From positions 1-15,612 of the forward strand of contig PWQG01000008.1 of assembly GCA_003556835.1 (NCBI GenBank): a stretch of 15,612 nucleotides of DNA, read 5' to 3'. The notes under the pieces were generated by a model. The model searched no databases, was not told the DNA's origin, and saw only the letters and a list, made by a program, of their open reading frames with translations. The translations under genes and the position numbers were made by a program. Positions 1 to 7,922 of the stretch are shown piece after piece (position 1 is the first letter of the stretch; every line of letters starts with the position of its first letter). This DNA is from Gammaproteobacteria bacterium (GTDB lineage: Bacteria > Pseudomonadota > Gammaproteobacteria > Pseudomonadales > Pseudohongiellaceae).

Positions 1-2139
1 GCCCTGCTGCGCCCCCACGGCGTCAGCATCGCCCGCCCCGAGGCCGTGCGACTGGGCATTCATGCCAGCCATATCGGCAGCATTCGCATCGAAGGCCCGG
101 GTAATACGATTCACCACCTGGAGGACATCCACATTGAATACCGGCCGGGTGGGCTCCTCGGTGGCCGCATCGACGAGCTGCGTGTTGCTGTTGCCACTTT
201 GCAATGGCCGCAAGGCGACCCTTCGGATGCGCCAGCCCGGATCCCGGAACCACCCTCCGATCTGGCCAACGTGCTTCCTTTCAAGACCCTGATCATCGAG
301 CAACTGCGTATTGATGCTGTGCCAGCGCTGTCCGCCAGGCTCGAGTTGCGGTCCGATGGACAGGTACTCGACCTTCGATTGCTCACCCCCGATCCCTGGC
401 AACTGACAATCCCGCTCCCGGATGATGCCGAGCTGCTTGCCAGCAGCCACAATTCAGGACTGGGCGCCAGCTACGACCCGGCAAGCACACGACTGACCCT
501 CCGCCCGCTAACCAATGAGGAACCACTGCTGCATCTTCACAGCGATTGGCTACAAGCTGCCATTGGCATTGAACTCCATGGGGCGCAGGCCCGACTGAAG
601 CTTGAACAGCTGCACTGCGATCTGCAACCCGAGCTACAGTGCAATATGGAGCTGAGTTCTTTCCTTCAGATAGACCGCATGGACAGCGAGTCAGTGGAAT
701 TGAGAGACATACGCACGGAGCCCCGCTTCACCGTCAGACTACTGCCCGGGCACATCGAGTTGGCAGTCGCTGCCGATAGCGAGCTCCACATCGCAGAGGC
801 AATGCTGCCGGGAAACATCCGTATCGAACGCCCTGAACTGCAGCTGCCTGCGACCGCCTTGGCGCGACTGCAGCACAGCGATGGCCAGGTCACGGACATG
901 GCGTTGCAAGCTGCCAGCTTGCTGCTAAAGTTGCCCGCCATCCGCCACGAAGACAGTATGGGCGGGATGGAGCTGGCGCTGGAGGATATCGATGTCCGCG
1001 TTGGCAGCAATAACAGAGCCAGCGCCAACCTGATCCTGCGTCAGCCGTACACCAACCTGTTCCCGCTCAACCTGTGGGACCTGGTGCTGCGCCAGCGCCT
1101 GGACTGGCGTGACCAGACCCTGCATCTGGATGGCACTGCCAGGCTGGGCTCACAGAATGTACTGCACGTGCAGGCTCAACAGAATCTGGTCGATCTGTCC
1201 GGCACTGCGCAAATTCATGTACCCGACATCAGCTTCAGCGAGGAGAGACGCCTGTCTGACCTGATCCAGCCGCTGCCTGTCGACGACGCCGACCTCCTGA
1301 ACGGGCAACTGCAGGGCTCCGCCAGTCTCGAATGGCAACTGCAAAACGGCCAATACTCCGTGGAAGGGCCGGTTACCGCGCAACTTTCCGCTTTGAGCGG
1401 TTATTTCCAGAACATCGGGTTTCTTCATGCCAGTACACAATTCCGCGGCCGACTGGAACCTGGTGGCGCCCTTCGCAGCGATGCCTACCAGCCGCTTTAC
1501 ATCGGCAACCTTGATCCCGGCGTCGCCATGGAAAACCTGCGTCTCGAATACGCACTCGATACCGAAGCGCCCCGGCTGGCACTGCGCAATGCGGAACTGG
1601 AGCTTCTCGGCGGACGACTGCAGCTCGACAGCTTCGAGTATCGGGGAGACACGGAAAGCAGCCAGGGCACCCTGGAACTGCACGCCATCGATCTAGAGCA
1701 GGTCCTGGCACTCGGCGCCTACCCGGCAGTAAATGCCAGCGGCCGGATCAGTGGCAATATTCCCTTCCAGCTGAGCGATCGTGCGGTGACGGTCAGCGAT
1801 GGGCGTCTGTCCGCAGGCCCTGAAGGTGGACATATCCGCTACCAGAGTACAGCCGGTCAAGGCGGCCGCAATGGCCAGCTTGACCTGGTCTATGATGCCC
1901 TGTCGGAATACCGCTACTCAATGCTCGAAGCAGACGTGGCCTATGCCGAAGACGGTGAACTCGACCTGGCCGTGCGCCTGGAAGGCATCAGTCCCAACGT
2001 GAACCAGGGTCAACGCATCAATCTGAACCTGAATATCAACGACAACGTACCAGCACTGCTGGAAAGTCTGCAGGCCACACGCTCGATCATGGATCGCATC
2101 GAACAGGAGTTCGGCGGACGGCGGCGGGACAATCCTTAG
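1..2139 (+). CDS. ydbH: YdbH family intermembrane transport protein, C-terminal part (5' truncated by window)
   Basis: The reading frame is open from base 1, so the start lies outside the window; 712 residues are visible. No catalytic motif is seen. The protein is long, rich in beta-strand-like alternation and leucines, in the style of AsmA/TamB/YdbH proteins that span the periplasm and are thought to carry phospholipids towards the outer membrane. The C-terminal part (roughly the last 150 residues, including NLNINDNVPALLESLQ near the end) resembles the 'DctA-YdbH' C-terminal domain. The next two genes are a YnbE-like lipoprotein and a YdbL-like periplasmic protein, the same trio as E. coli ydbH-ynbE-ydbL, which strongly supports the call. 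E. coli YdbH is about 880 residues, so perhaps 170 residues are missing upstream. The family role comes from published work; nothing here proves the substrate. Confidence 0.85.
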   Translation, partial: ALLRPHGVSIARPEAVRLGIHASHIGSIRIEGPGNTIHHLEDIHIEYRPGGLLGGRIDELRVAVATLQWPQGDPSDAPARIPEPPSDLANVLPFKTLIIEQLRIDAVPALSARLELRSDGQVLDLRLLTPDPWQLTIPLPDDAELLASSHNSGLGASYDPASTRLTLRPLTNEEPLLHLHSDWLQAAIGIELHGAQARLKLEQLHCDLQPELQCNMELSSFLQIDRMDSESVELRDIRTEPRFTVRLLPGHIELAVAADSELHIAEAMLPGNIRIERPELQLPATALARLQHSDGQVTDMALQAASLLLKLPAIRHEDSMGGMELALEDIDVRVGSNNRASANLILRQPYTNLFPLNLWDLVLRQRLDWRDQTLHLDGTARLGSQNVLHVQAQQNLVDLSGTAQIHVPDISFSEERRLSDLIQPLPVDDADLLNGQLQGSASLEWQLQNGQYSVEGPVTAQLSALSGYFQNIGFLHASTQFRGRLEPGGALRSDAYQPLYIGNLDPGVAMENLRLEYALDTEAPRLALRNAELELLGGRLQLDSFEYRGDTESSQGTLELHAIDLEQVLALGAYPAVNASGRISGNIPFQLSDRAVTVSDGRLSAGPEGGHIRYQSTAGQGGRNGQLDLVYDALSEYRYSMLEADVAYAEDGELDLAVRLEGISPNVNQGQRINLNLNINDNVPALLESLQATRSIMDRIEQEFGGRRRDNP

Positions 2140-2220
2140 GAACCTCTGATTTATTCAGCGCGCATTCAGCCGTAGACCGCGTATACTGATACCTGAAATT
2201 CCAAAAGGAAACCGGTCGTC

Positions 2221-2412
2221 ATGCGCATCCTGTCAACCAGTATCTGTCTGGTGGTTCTGGCCACCACGGGCGCCTGCACCCCAACCGTTCGGGTCGCGGC
2301 ACCCGAAGAGCCGATCACGATCAATCTCAACGTCCGCATCGAGCACGAAGTACGGGTGCAGGTGGAACGGGAGCTCGACGAGATATTCAGCCCGGAAAGC
2401 GGATTGTTCTGA
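2221..2412 (+). CDS. ynbE: YnbE family small outer-membrane lipoprotein
   Basis: A 63-residue protein with an N-terminal lipoprotein signal: a hydrophobic stretch followed by T16-G17-A18-C19, with Cys19 as the probable lipidated residue. The -3 position is Thr rather than the usual Leu, but the signal is otherwise acceptable. The mature part is short and carries a strand-forming segment (ITINLNVRIEHEVRVQVE), typical of YnbE, which is reported to pair with YdbH to form a bridge between the membranes. ATG is preceded by an AAAAGGAAA ribosome-binding stretch. It lies 81 bases after ydbH and 43 bases before ydbL, consistent with one operon. A TATACT hexamer lies in the upstream gap but has no convincing -35 partner. 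Confidence 0.85.
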   Translation: MRILSTSICLVVLATTGACTPTVRVAAPEEPITINLNVRIEHEVRVQVERELDEIFSPESGLF

Positions 2413-2455
2413 TCCGCACAGCGGATGGTTTGTAAAATCTGGAGGTGACAACGAA

Positions 2456-2809
2456 ATGAAATTGCTGAATATTCCGACCCTGCGCAATATCCTTGCCGCT
2501 GCCGTGATCCTGTTGCTGGGCATGCACTCGGCACTGGCCATCACGCTGGAGGAAGCGAAATCCGACGGCCTTGTTGGCGAGCAACGCGACGGTTATCTGG
2601 GCCTAATAGAGACGGACGTATCCGACGAGGTGCGTGCCCTGGTCAATGACATCAATCAGCAGCGCCGTGAACGGTACCAGCAGATCGCGCGGGACAATGA
2701 CGTGCCCGTAAGCACTGTCGCCCAACTCGCTTATGCACGGGCGGTGGAGGCAACCCGTTCAGGTCATTATGTGCAGGATCAGGACGGCCGCTGGGTCAGA
2801 AAACCCTGA
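2456..2809 (+). CDS. ydbL: YdbL family periplasmic protein (DUF1318)
   Basis: A 117-residue protein with a Sec signal peptide (hydrophobic residues about 11-27, cleavage likely after ALA at about residue 28, before ITLEEAK). The mature region matches the DUF1318/YdbL pattern: an LxEAKxxGLVGE-like opening, then a region with DVSDEVRALVNDINQQRRERYQQIA, and a tail with a GxYVQDxxGxWVRK-type end. A strong Shine-Dalgarno, GGAGGTGA, precedes the ATG. Third gene of the ydbH-ynbE-ydbL operon. YdbL is thought to modulate the YdbH-YnbE bridge in E. coli; that role is inferred here by homology and context. The gene ends 23 bases before the convergent end of rsmI, and no terminator hairpin is visible between them. 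Confidence 0.88.
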   Translation: MKLLNIPTLRNILAAAVILLLGMHSALAITLEEAKSDGLVGEQRDGYLGLIETDVSDEVRALVNDINQQRRERYQQIARDNDVPVSTVAQLAYARAVEATRSGHYVQDQDGRWVRKP

Positions 2810-2832
2810 ATCGGATAGCATGAAAACCCTGA

Positions 2833-3723
2833 TTAGTCCGAGCCCTCTTGCTTATTGTGGGCGTCCTGGCGCTCAAGTGCCAGTTGGTACAAGGCATTTT
2901 TGCGCCAACCGGTAAGCCGGGCCGCCAGGGCCGCCGCTTTTTTGACCGGCAGTTCTTCCAACAACACATCCAGGGTCCGGATGGCCTGCGCCTCCAATGC
3001 TGACTGCTCGGTGGCCGGCGCACCGGACACCAGTACAACGAACTCGCCACGCCGATTGTTGTCATCCTGCGCCAGCCAGGTGCAGAGTGATTGCAGGGAG
3101 CCGGATTCTACCGCTTCCCAGAGCTTGGTCAGTTCGCGGCAGATGACCGCCTCGCGCCCGGCACCAAACACTTCCTGCATGTCCTGCAGGGAAGATTCGA
3201 TGCGATGTGGCGATTCATAGAAGATCAGGGTCCTGCTTTCCTGTTGCAGGGACTCAAAGTGCTTGCGACGGGCCTGGGACTTTGCTGGAGGGAAACCCTC
3301 GAAAACAAAGCGATCACTGGCCAATCCGGCCACGCTCAGCGCTGCCGTCAAGGCACAGGGCCCCGGAATGGGCCGCACCGGAATGCCCTGCTGCCGCGCC
3401 TTGCGCACCAGGGAATAACCGGGATCGGAAATGAGCGGGGTACCGGCATCACTGATCAGGGCCACGGACCTGCCCTCGGACAATATCGACAGCAGGCGCT
3501 CCTCCCGATCCTGTTGACTGTGATCGTGATAGGAGTACAGGCGGGTTCGGATCCCCGAGTGTTGCAATAGGCGGCCACTATGACGGGTATCCTCGGCGGC
3601 GATCAGGTCCACGCTCGACAGCACCTTCCGGGCCCGATCCGACAGGTCCTCGAGATTACCAATGGGGGTCGCCACCACGTAGAGGGCGGCCTGGACGGCT
3701 TCCGATTGCGCTTCGCTATGCAT
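2833..3723 (-). CDS. rsmI: 16S rRNA (cytidine1402-2'-O)-methyltransferase RsmI
   Basis: RsmI uses SAM to methylate the 2'-O of C1402 in 16S rRNA, in the decoding centre. Numbering from the start chosen here (296 residues; E. coli 286), the tetrapyrrole-methylase-fold motifs are present in order: VVATPIGNLEDLSDRA (16-31), AAEDTRHSG (42-50), LISDAGTPLISDPGY (89-103), PIPGPCALTAALS (118-130) and an FYESPHR segment. An in-frame ATG at 3756 would add 11 residues. I prefer the ATG at 3723 because GAGGAAG sits about 8 bases before it and family homology starts just after it. Divergent from lpoA across about 145 bases, as in E. coli yraL-yraM, and convergent with ydbL. Confidence 0.95.
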   Translation of the reverse strand: MHSEAQSEAVQAALYVVATPIGNLEDLSDRARKVLSSVDLIAAEDTRHSGRLLQHSGIRTRLYSYHDHSQQDREERLLSILSEGRSVALISDAGTPLISDPGYSLVRKARQQGIPVRPIPGPCALTAALSVAGLASDRFVFEGFPPAKSQARRKHFESLQQESRTLIFYESPHRIESSLQDMQEVFGAGREAVICRELTKLWEAVESGSLQSLCTWLAQDDNNRRGEFVVLVSGAPATEQSALEAQAIRTLDVLLEELPVKKAAALAARLTGWRKNALYQLALERQDAHNKQEGSD

Positions 3724-3867
3724 GGAGATCACTTCCTCTTCCCGGGGTTGGCGCATTCTACCTGATGCGGTCGCAATTGCCCCACCCGGTCAACTGTACT
3801 ATGCTTTTCATATACCCACGACATGCTCAGCCATCACGCAGTTCCGACCCAGGCAGGCCATTCCCCC

Positions 3868-5739
3868 ATGATATTCCAGCGAACACGACAGCGACTCCCC
3901 CTGCTTTTCCTTGTTGCAGGCCTTCTGGCCGCCTGCGCAGGCAATGGTCCCCGGGACAGCCGTCCGGATACACGAGCCTCGGTACCGGGTCCCGATTCGG
4001 CCCAACTCCGCAGCTTCCTGGACCGCGCCAGTGCAGAGTCCGAGCGTGAACGGATCATCGAAGCCGGCCTGCTGGCCGCTGAGGCCGGAGAATTGGCCGT
4101 TGCCCGCCAGTTGCTCAGCAGCATTGACGAAGGCGACGAAGCTGGGCTGCGGTTACTGCAAGCAAAGATTGCACAACTGGATAACGACAGCCGCAGTGCC
4201 CTGTTCCATCTTAACCAGCTCGACCTCGATGCCTTGCGGGAAAACGAAACCGATACCTGGCTGCGCGCCCTCGCACTGCGCTCGGAAGCCCACCTGGCCA
4301 CTGAACAGTATCTTGCTGCCGCCCGTGACCGCGTCAACATGGGGCAAGAGCTCCGAGCCAATGAGCGAATCAGTAATAACAATCGTATCTGGCAGATTCT
4401 GACCTCCGCGCCAACCGGGACGGTATCCGGTCGCGACGCCCTGGTCGACTCCTATGAATTGCGAGGCTGGCTGGAACTGCTCAATGTGAACACCATGAGC
4501 CAGGATCATATCGAGGATCAGATCCAGCGGATCGATCAATGGCGTGGACGCTGGGCCCAGCACAGTGCAGCGCAGCAGCTACCGGACTCCCTGGGTTTCC
4601 TGGTCGAGCTTTGGGAGAACCGGCCCACACGCATCGCCCTGTTGCTGCCTCTGCAGCAGGCGGCGGGCCGGGCCGTCAGCCAGGGATTCATGAGCGCCTA
4701 CTACCACAGTCTTTCTGATGACCAGGAAGTGCCGGAAGTGCGCATTTACGACACCAGCGAGCCCGACAGCAGCGCAGCGCTCTACCAGCAGGCCAGTGAG
4801 CACGGGGCGGACCTGATCATTGGGCCATTGGACAAGGACGCGGTAAGGGCGTTGCAGAGTCGGGGCTCGCTGCCCGTTCCGACGCTGGCGCTGAATTACG
4901 GGGATGAAGGTCGCATCAACCCCGCCAACCTGTACCAGTTCGGTCTGGCGCCTGAGGATGAAATCCGACAGGCTGCGAGCATGGCCTGGCATGCGGGTCA
5001 CCGCAACGCCTCGGTGCTGACACCAGCGGGTGGGGACTTTCAACGCATCCATGACCACTTTGTGGACCACTGGCAGTCACTCGGTGGTACCGTAGTCTCG
5101 GATGCCCGGTACCTGGACCGCGATTCCTACTCCGACGCCATACGTTCACTGATGGCAATCGATACCAGCGAGCAACGCGCGCAACGCGTCCTGGACCTGC
5201 TGCCCCGCAATACCATGGAGTTCACACCGCGTCGGCGCCAGGATGTCGACTTCGTGTTCCTGCTGGCAAGCCCCGGACAGGGTCGCCAGATCATTCCCAC
5301 CATGGGTTTCCATTATGCCGGTGACGTCCCTGTCTTTGCCATGCCCTCGATCTACGACGGCAGCAACGACACCGTGTCCAATCGCGACCTGGACGGCATC
5401 GTGTTCACGGATGCACCATGGCTTCTGGCCAACTCCGACCCGTTGCTGGAGTACAGCCGTCAGACCTGGCCACGCAGCTCTGGTCCGGTGGAACGGCTCC
5501 GCGCGATGGGAGTGGACGCCTATCGACTCCATTCACGGCTGGCGCAACTGCACAATTACCCGGAAACCCGCTTGCAGGGCGCCACAGGTACGCTGTCACT
5601 GTCCGATGACGGCAGCATACGCCGACATCTTCTCGGTGCCAGGTTCGACAATGGCGAGGTCCGGATACTTGCCGAAGGCGAACTGGCAAGCGGACTTCTA
5701 TTACCACCAGCCGGGTGGATAGGACAACTGGTGGAGTAA
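3868..5739 (+). CDS. lpoA: Penicillin-binding protein activator LpoA (outer-membrane lipoprotein)
   Basis: LpoA is an outer-membrane lipoprotein that reaches through the peptidoglycan to activate the class A synthase PBP1A. From the ATG at 3868 the protein has 623 residues, with a short basic n-region, a hydrophobic core and the lipobox L20-A21-A22-C23. An in-frame ATG at 3823 would put 15 extra residues before the signal peptide and is less likely. The N-terminal half (about 30-250) is helical and TPR-like. From about residue 255 (RIALLLPLQQAAGRAVSQGF) it follows the periplasmic-binding-protein type 1 fold of the LpoA C-terminal domain. First gene of lpoA-yraN-SIS-dolP. The specific PBP partner is inferred from the family. 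Confidence 0.92.
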   Translation: MIFQRTRQRLPLLFLVAGLLAACAGNGPRDSRPDTRASVPGPDSAQLRSFLDRASAESERERIIEAGLLAAEAGELAVARQLLSSIDEGDEAGLRLLQAKIAQLDNDSRSALFHLNQLDLDALRENETDTWLRALALRSEAHLATEQYLAAARDRVNMGQELRANERISNNNRIWQILTSAPTGTVSGRDALVDSYELRGWLELLNVNTMSQDHIEDQIQRIDQWRGRWAQHSAAQQLPDSLGFLVELWENRPTRIALLLPLQQAAGRAVSQGFMSAYYHSLSDDQEVPEVRIYDTSEPDSSAALYQQASEHGADLIIGPLDKDAVRALQSRGSLPVPTLALNYGDEGRINPANLYQFGLAPEDEIRQAASMAWHAGHRNASVLTPAGGDFQRIHDHFVDHWQSLGGTVVSDARYLDRDSYSDAIRSLMAIDTSEQRAQRVLDLLPRNTMEFTPRRRQDVDFVFLLASPGQGRQIIPTMGFHYAGDVPVFAMPSIYDGSNDTVSNRDLDGIVFTDAPWLLANSDPLLEYSRQTWPRSSGPVERLRAMGVDAYRLHSRLAQLHNYPETRLQGATGTLSLSDDGSIRRHLLGARFDNGEVRILAEGELASGLLLPPAGWIGQLVE

Positions 5740-5767
5740 AGGAACCTCTGAACGGTATTGTCAGCAC

Positions 5768-5774
5768 AAGGAGG
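5768..5774 (+). promoter_or_regulatory. Shine-Dalgarno fixing the TTG start of yraN
   Basis: AAGGAGG at 5768-5774 is followed by TGA, giving ten bases fully complementary to the 3' end of 16S rRNA. It lies six bases before TTG at 5781. No ATG or GTG start is available nearby in this frame, so the site decides the start and probably offsets the weak TTG codon. Confidence 0.8.
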
Positions 5775-5780
5775 TGAACG

Positions 5781-6167
5781 TTGCAGGAAGGACCCGCCAC
5801 ACACCGCCACTTTGGCGGACAGCAGGAGCGGCTGGCCGAAGAATTCCTCAGGGAACAGGGATTGATCACCATCGAAAGGAACTTCCACTGCCGGGGCGGA
5901 GAGATCGATCTGATCATGCGCGACGGCACCACCCTGGTCTTCATCGAAGTACGCTATCGCAAGCACAGCCGATTTGGCTCTGCGGCTGAGAGCGTGACGC
6001 GGACAAAACAACAGCGACTGCTGCGCTGCGCCCGCTATTTCATGTTGACGCGGGAGGGCTGTCAGGACCTGCCCTGTCGTTTCGATGTAATGGCGCTGTG
6101 CCCGGATCCGGGCAGACGTCCAGTGCAATACGATTGGATCCAGGATGCGTTTTCCGGCTTTACATGA
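5781..6167 (+). CDS. yraN: YraN / UPF0102 family nuclease-like protein
   Basis: A 128-residue protein starting with TTG. It has the UPF0102 signature of the restriction-endonuclease-like fold: a helical lead-in (GGQQERLAEEFLREQG), then NFHCRGGEIDLIM and, about 15 residues on, VFIEVRYR. The Glu/Asp of GEID and the Glu of FIEVR form the usual metal-binding pattern, with Arg where many homologues have Lys in the final position. Length is typical of the family (E. coli YraN 131). The cellular role is not established; a Holliday-junction-resolvase-like function has been suggested from structure only. It sits 41 bases after lpoA and 75 bases before the SIS gene, in the same order as E. coli. Confidence 0.9.
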   Translation: MQEGPATHRHFGGQQERLAEEFLREQGLITIERNFHCRGGEIDLIMRDGTTLVFIEVRYRKHSRFGSAAESVTRTKQQRLLRCARYFMLTREGCQDLPCRFDVMALCPDPGRRPVQYDWIQDAFSGFT

Positions 6168-6242
6168 GGCCGTCCGCATGGCAATCGAGCAAGACTGCTA
6201 TAGAATACGGATACATTTGCAAGACTGAAGGATGCAACAACC

Positions 6243-6836
6243 TTGTCCCCCACAGACCGAATCCGGGAACATCTATTAAGCAGCGCCGGACAGCTCAGCG
6301 ATACCGCCGAACGCCTGACCGGGCCGATCGTCCGGGCCAGCGAATGCATGAGTGAAACCCTGCTGCAGGGTGGACGGATACTCAGCTTTGGCAGTGGCGT
6401 CAATTCGGTGCTCGCGCAATACCTGAGCATTCTGCTGCTTAACCGTTTCCAGCGCGAGCGACCGGGCCTGCCGGCAATGAACCTGAACTCGGATGCAGCC
6501 CTCATGAATGCGATTGCCATGGATCACAGCTTTGATGAAGTGTGCAGCCGTCAGATTCGCACGCTGGGGCAGGAAGGCGATGCATTGATTGTGATCTGCG
6601 GCCTGGACGGCGACCGGGGACTGACTGAGACCATCACGGCGGCCCGTGATCGTGCACTCAAACTCATCGTGCTGGACAATGAAGTGGGTGCATCCAGTGA
6701 CGTTCTGCTAGAATCGAACGACATCGGGATTCACGCACCGGCCGTTTCGGAGGCAGGTTGTCGGGAAATCCACCTGAGCATCATTCACTGTCTGTGCGAA
6801 CTGATTGACGTGCAAATTTTCGGAGACACATTGTGA
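6243..6836 (+). CDS. diaA: SIS domain protein, DiaA-like (DnaA initiator-associating protein family)
   Basis: A 197-residue single SIS domain protein. Alignable landmarks with E. coli DiaA: GGRILSFGSG (glycine loop), NRFQRERPGLPAMNLN, FDEVCSRQIRTLGQEGDALIVI, REIHLSIIHCLCELID and a C-terminal IF pair. DiaA binds several DnaA molecules and promotes orderly initiation at oriC. The loop that is GNGTSAANAQH in E. coli reads GSGVNSVLAQY here, and the Ser/Thr sugar-phosphate motif (STRGNS) reads CGLDGD, so a GmhA-type isomerase is unlikely. The start is TTG at 6243, with GAAGGA ten bases upstream; the ATG at 6233 is out of frame. Its TGA overlaps the GTG start of dolP by four bases. Confidence 0.85.
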   Translation: MSPTDRIREHLLSSAGQLSDTAERLTGPIVRASECMSETLLQGGRILSFGSGVNSVLAQYLSILLLNRFQRERPGLPAMNLNSDAALMNAIAMDHSFDEVCSRQIRTLGQEGDALIVICGLDGDRGLTETITAARDRALKLIVLDNEVGASSDVLLESNDIGIHAPAVSEAGCREIHLSIIHCLCELIDVQIFGDTL

Positions 6837-7405
6837 ACATCAAGTTACCTCTTCTCCTCACACTTTTTCTGATCGGCTCGGCCTGCACGACCATTCTCAC
6901 CGAAGTCACCGGCGATGAAGGCTTCCAGGAAGACCCCACGATCCGATCGGCCGGCACGGTAGTGGATGACGAGTCGATCGAGACCCGGATTGCAGTCAAT
7001 CTGCGCTCCCGGGAGCCCGAGTTCCGCAATGCCAGCTTCAACATCAACAGCCACAACGGCATTGTGCTCATGGTGGGTCAGGTACCCTCGGAAAGCCTCC
7101 GGGAGCAGGCAACCGAAATTGCCTCGGATACCAGCAGCAGAATCCGTCGCATCCACAATGAACTGGAAGTGGCCGACAGCCGGAATCTTCTGGCCCGGGG
7201 CAACGACACCTGGCTGGCCACGAAGGTGCGCACACAGCTTGCCGCCAGCGACGATGTCCAGGCCAACAGGATTCGCGTGGTGGCTAACAATGGTCGTATC
7301 TACCTGATGGGCATTGTGCCCCGGGAAGAAGGAGATCGGGCTGTGCGTCTGGCCCGCAACTTGGGCGGCGTCAACCGCGTGGTGGCCGTGTTCGAATACC
7401 TGTAG
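6833..7405 (+). CDS. dolP: Double BON-domain outer-membrane lipoprotein (DolP/YraP family)
   Basis: A 190-residue lipoprotein. The signal peptide ends in G15-S16-A17-C18, so Cys18 should be lipidated. Two BON domains follow: about residues 45-115 (DDESIETRIAVNLRS to IRRIHNELEV) and about 122-190 (NDTWLATKVRTQLAA to GVNRVVAVFEYL). DolP binds anionic phospholipid at the outer membrane and division site, and supports envelope integrity and BAM function in E. coli. The start is GTG, overlapping the TGA of the preceding gene (GTGA), with GGAG eight to eleven bases upstream, suggesting translational coupling. Last gene of the cluster, convergent with sspB 18 bases away. Confidence 0.92.
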   Translation: MNIKLPLLLTLFLIGSACTTILTEVTGDEGFQEDPTIRSAGTVVDDESIETRIAVNLRSREPEFRNASFNINSHNGIVLMVGQVPSESLREQATEIASDTSSRIRRIHNELEVADSRNLLARGNDTWLATKVRTQLAASDDVQANRIRVVANNGRIYLMGIVPREEGDRAVRLARNLGGVNRVVAVFEYL

Positions 7406-7407
7406 GG

Positions 7408-7425
7408 CGCCGATTGGCGATTTTT
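7408..7425 (+). terminator. Weak candidate intrinsic terminator after dolP
   Basis: CGCC (7408-7411) and GGCG (7416-7419) form a 4-bp GC stem with a GATT loop, followed directly by ATTTTT (7420-7425). It begins three bases after the dolP stop and runs into the end of convergent sspB. The stem is short, so efficiency is doubtful. Confidence 0.35.
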
Positions 7426-7867
7426 ACTTGATCACCCGCAGCGACGGCTTCTTGCCGCGCTTGTCCTTGTCCCTGTCACCGCTCGACGCTTTCTTGTCCG
7501 TGTCACGATCATCAGTACTGCGTGGCCCTGAAGGAGGCGGCTCGGGACTGGGTTTCCCGGTCTCGAACACCATACCCTGTCCGTTCTCACGAGCATAAAT
7601 ACCCATCACCGCTTCGATAGGCACATATACCGGTGTCGGAATACCACCGAAGCGTCCATCGAATTCAAGCGTCTCATTCCCCAACTGCAGCTGCTGCACA
7701 GCACTTGGTGAGATGTTGAGAACGATCTGCCCGTCCTTGACGTAATCCTGTGGCACCAGGACACCGTCCAGCCAGGCATTGACCACGATATAGGGTGTGC
7801 ACTGATTATCGAGAATCCATTCGTACAAGGCTCGCAGCAGGTAAGGCCGGCTGGAACTCATAGACAT
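7424..7867 (-). CDS. sspB: ClpXP protease specificity-enhancing factor SspB
   Basis: SspB binds ssrA-tagged proteins and delivers them to ClpXP. The 147-residue protein has the N-terminal SspB fold (SSRPYLLRALYEWILDNQCTPYIVV..., FGGIPTPVYVPIEAVMGIYARENGQGMVF), then a flexible charged linker rich in Pro, Asp and Lys, and ends in SLRVIK. That end matches the conserved C-terminal ClpX-docking tail (xLRVVK in E. coli). The open frame extends much further upstream, but that part overlaps sspA and does not look like protein. The start is ATG at 7867 or the ATG two codons later at 7861; neither has a strong Shine-Dalgarno. It lies 55 bases after sspA, matching the usual sspAB operon. Confidence 0.92.
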   Translation of the reverse strand: MSMSSSRPYLLRALYEWILDNQCTPYIVVNAWLDGVLVPQDYVKDGQIVLNISPSAVQQLQLGNETLEFDGRFGGIPTPVYVPIEAVMGIYARENGQGMVFETGKPSPEPPPSGPRSTDDRDTDKKASSGDRDKDKRGKKPSLRVIK

Positions 7868-7922
7868 AAACACACCATCAGGGTCGGTGAATGTGGGATG
7901 AAGCGGACAGGCCGGAGGATGG

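Noticed and set aside
3823..3867. Earlier ATG of lpoA at 3823
   Set aside because: It would place 15 residues before a complete lipoprotein signal peptide; the ATG at 3868 gives a normal signal with Cys23.
3724..3867. Promoters for divergent rsmI and lpoA
   Set aside because: TTGACC, TACTAT, TATACC and TAGAAT hexamers are present, but none pairs at 16-18 base spacing, so I could not support a specific promoter.
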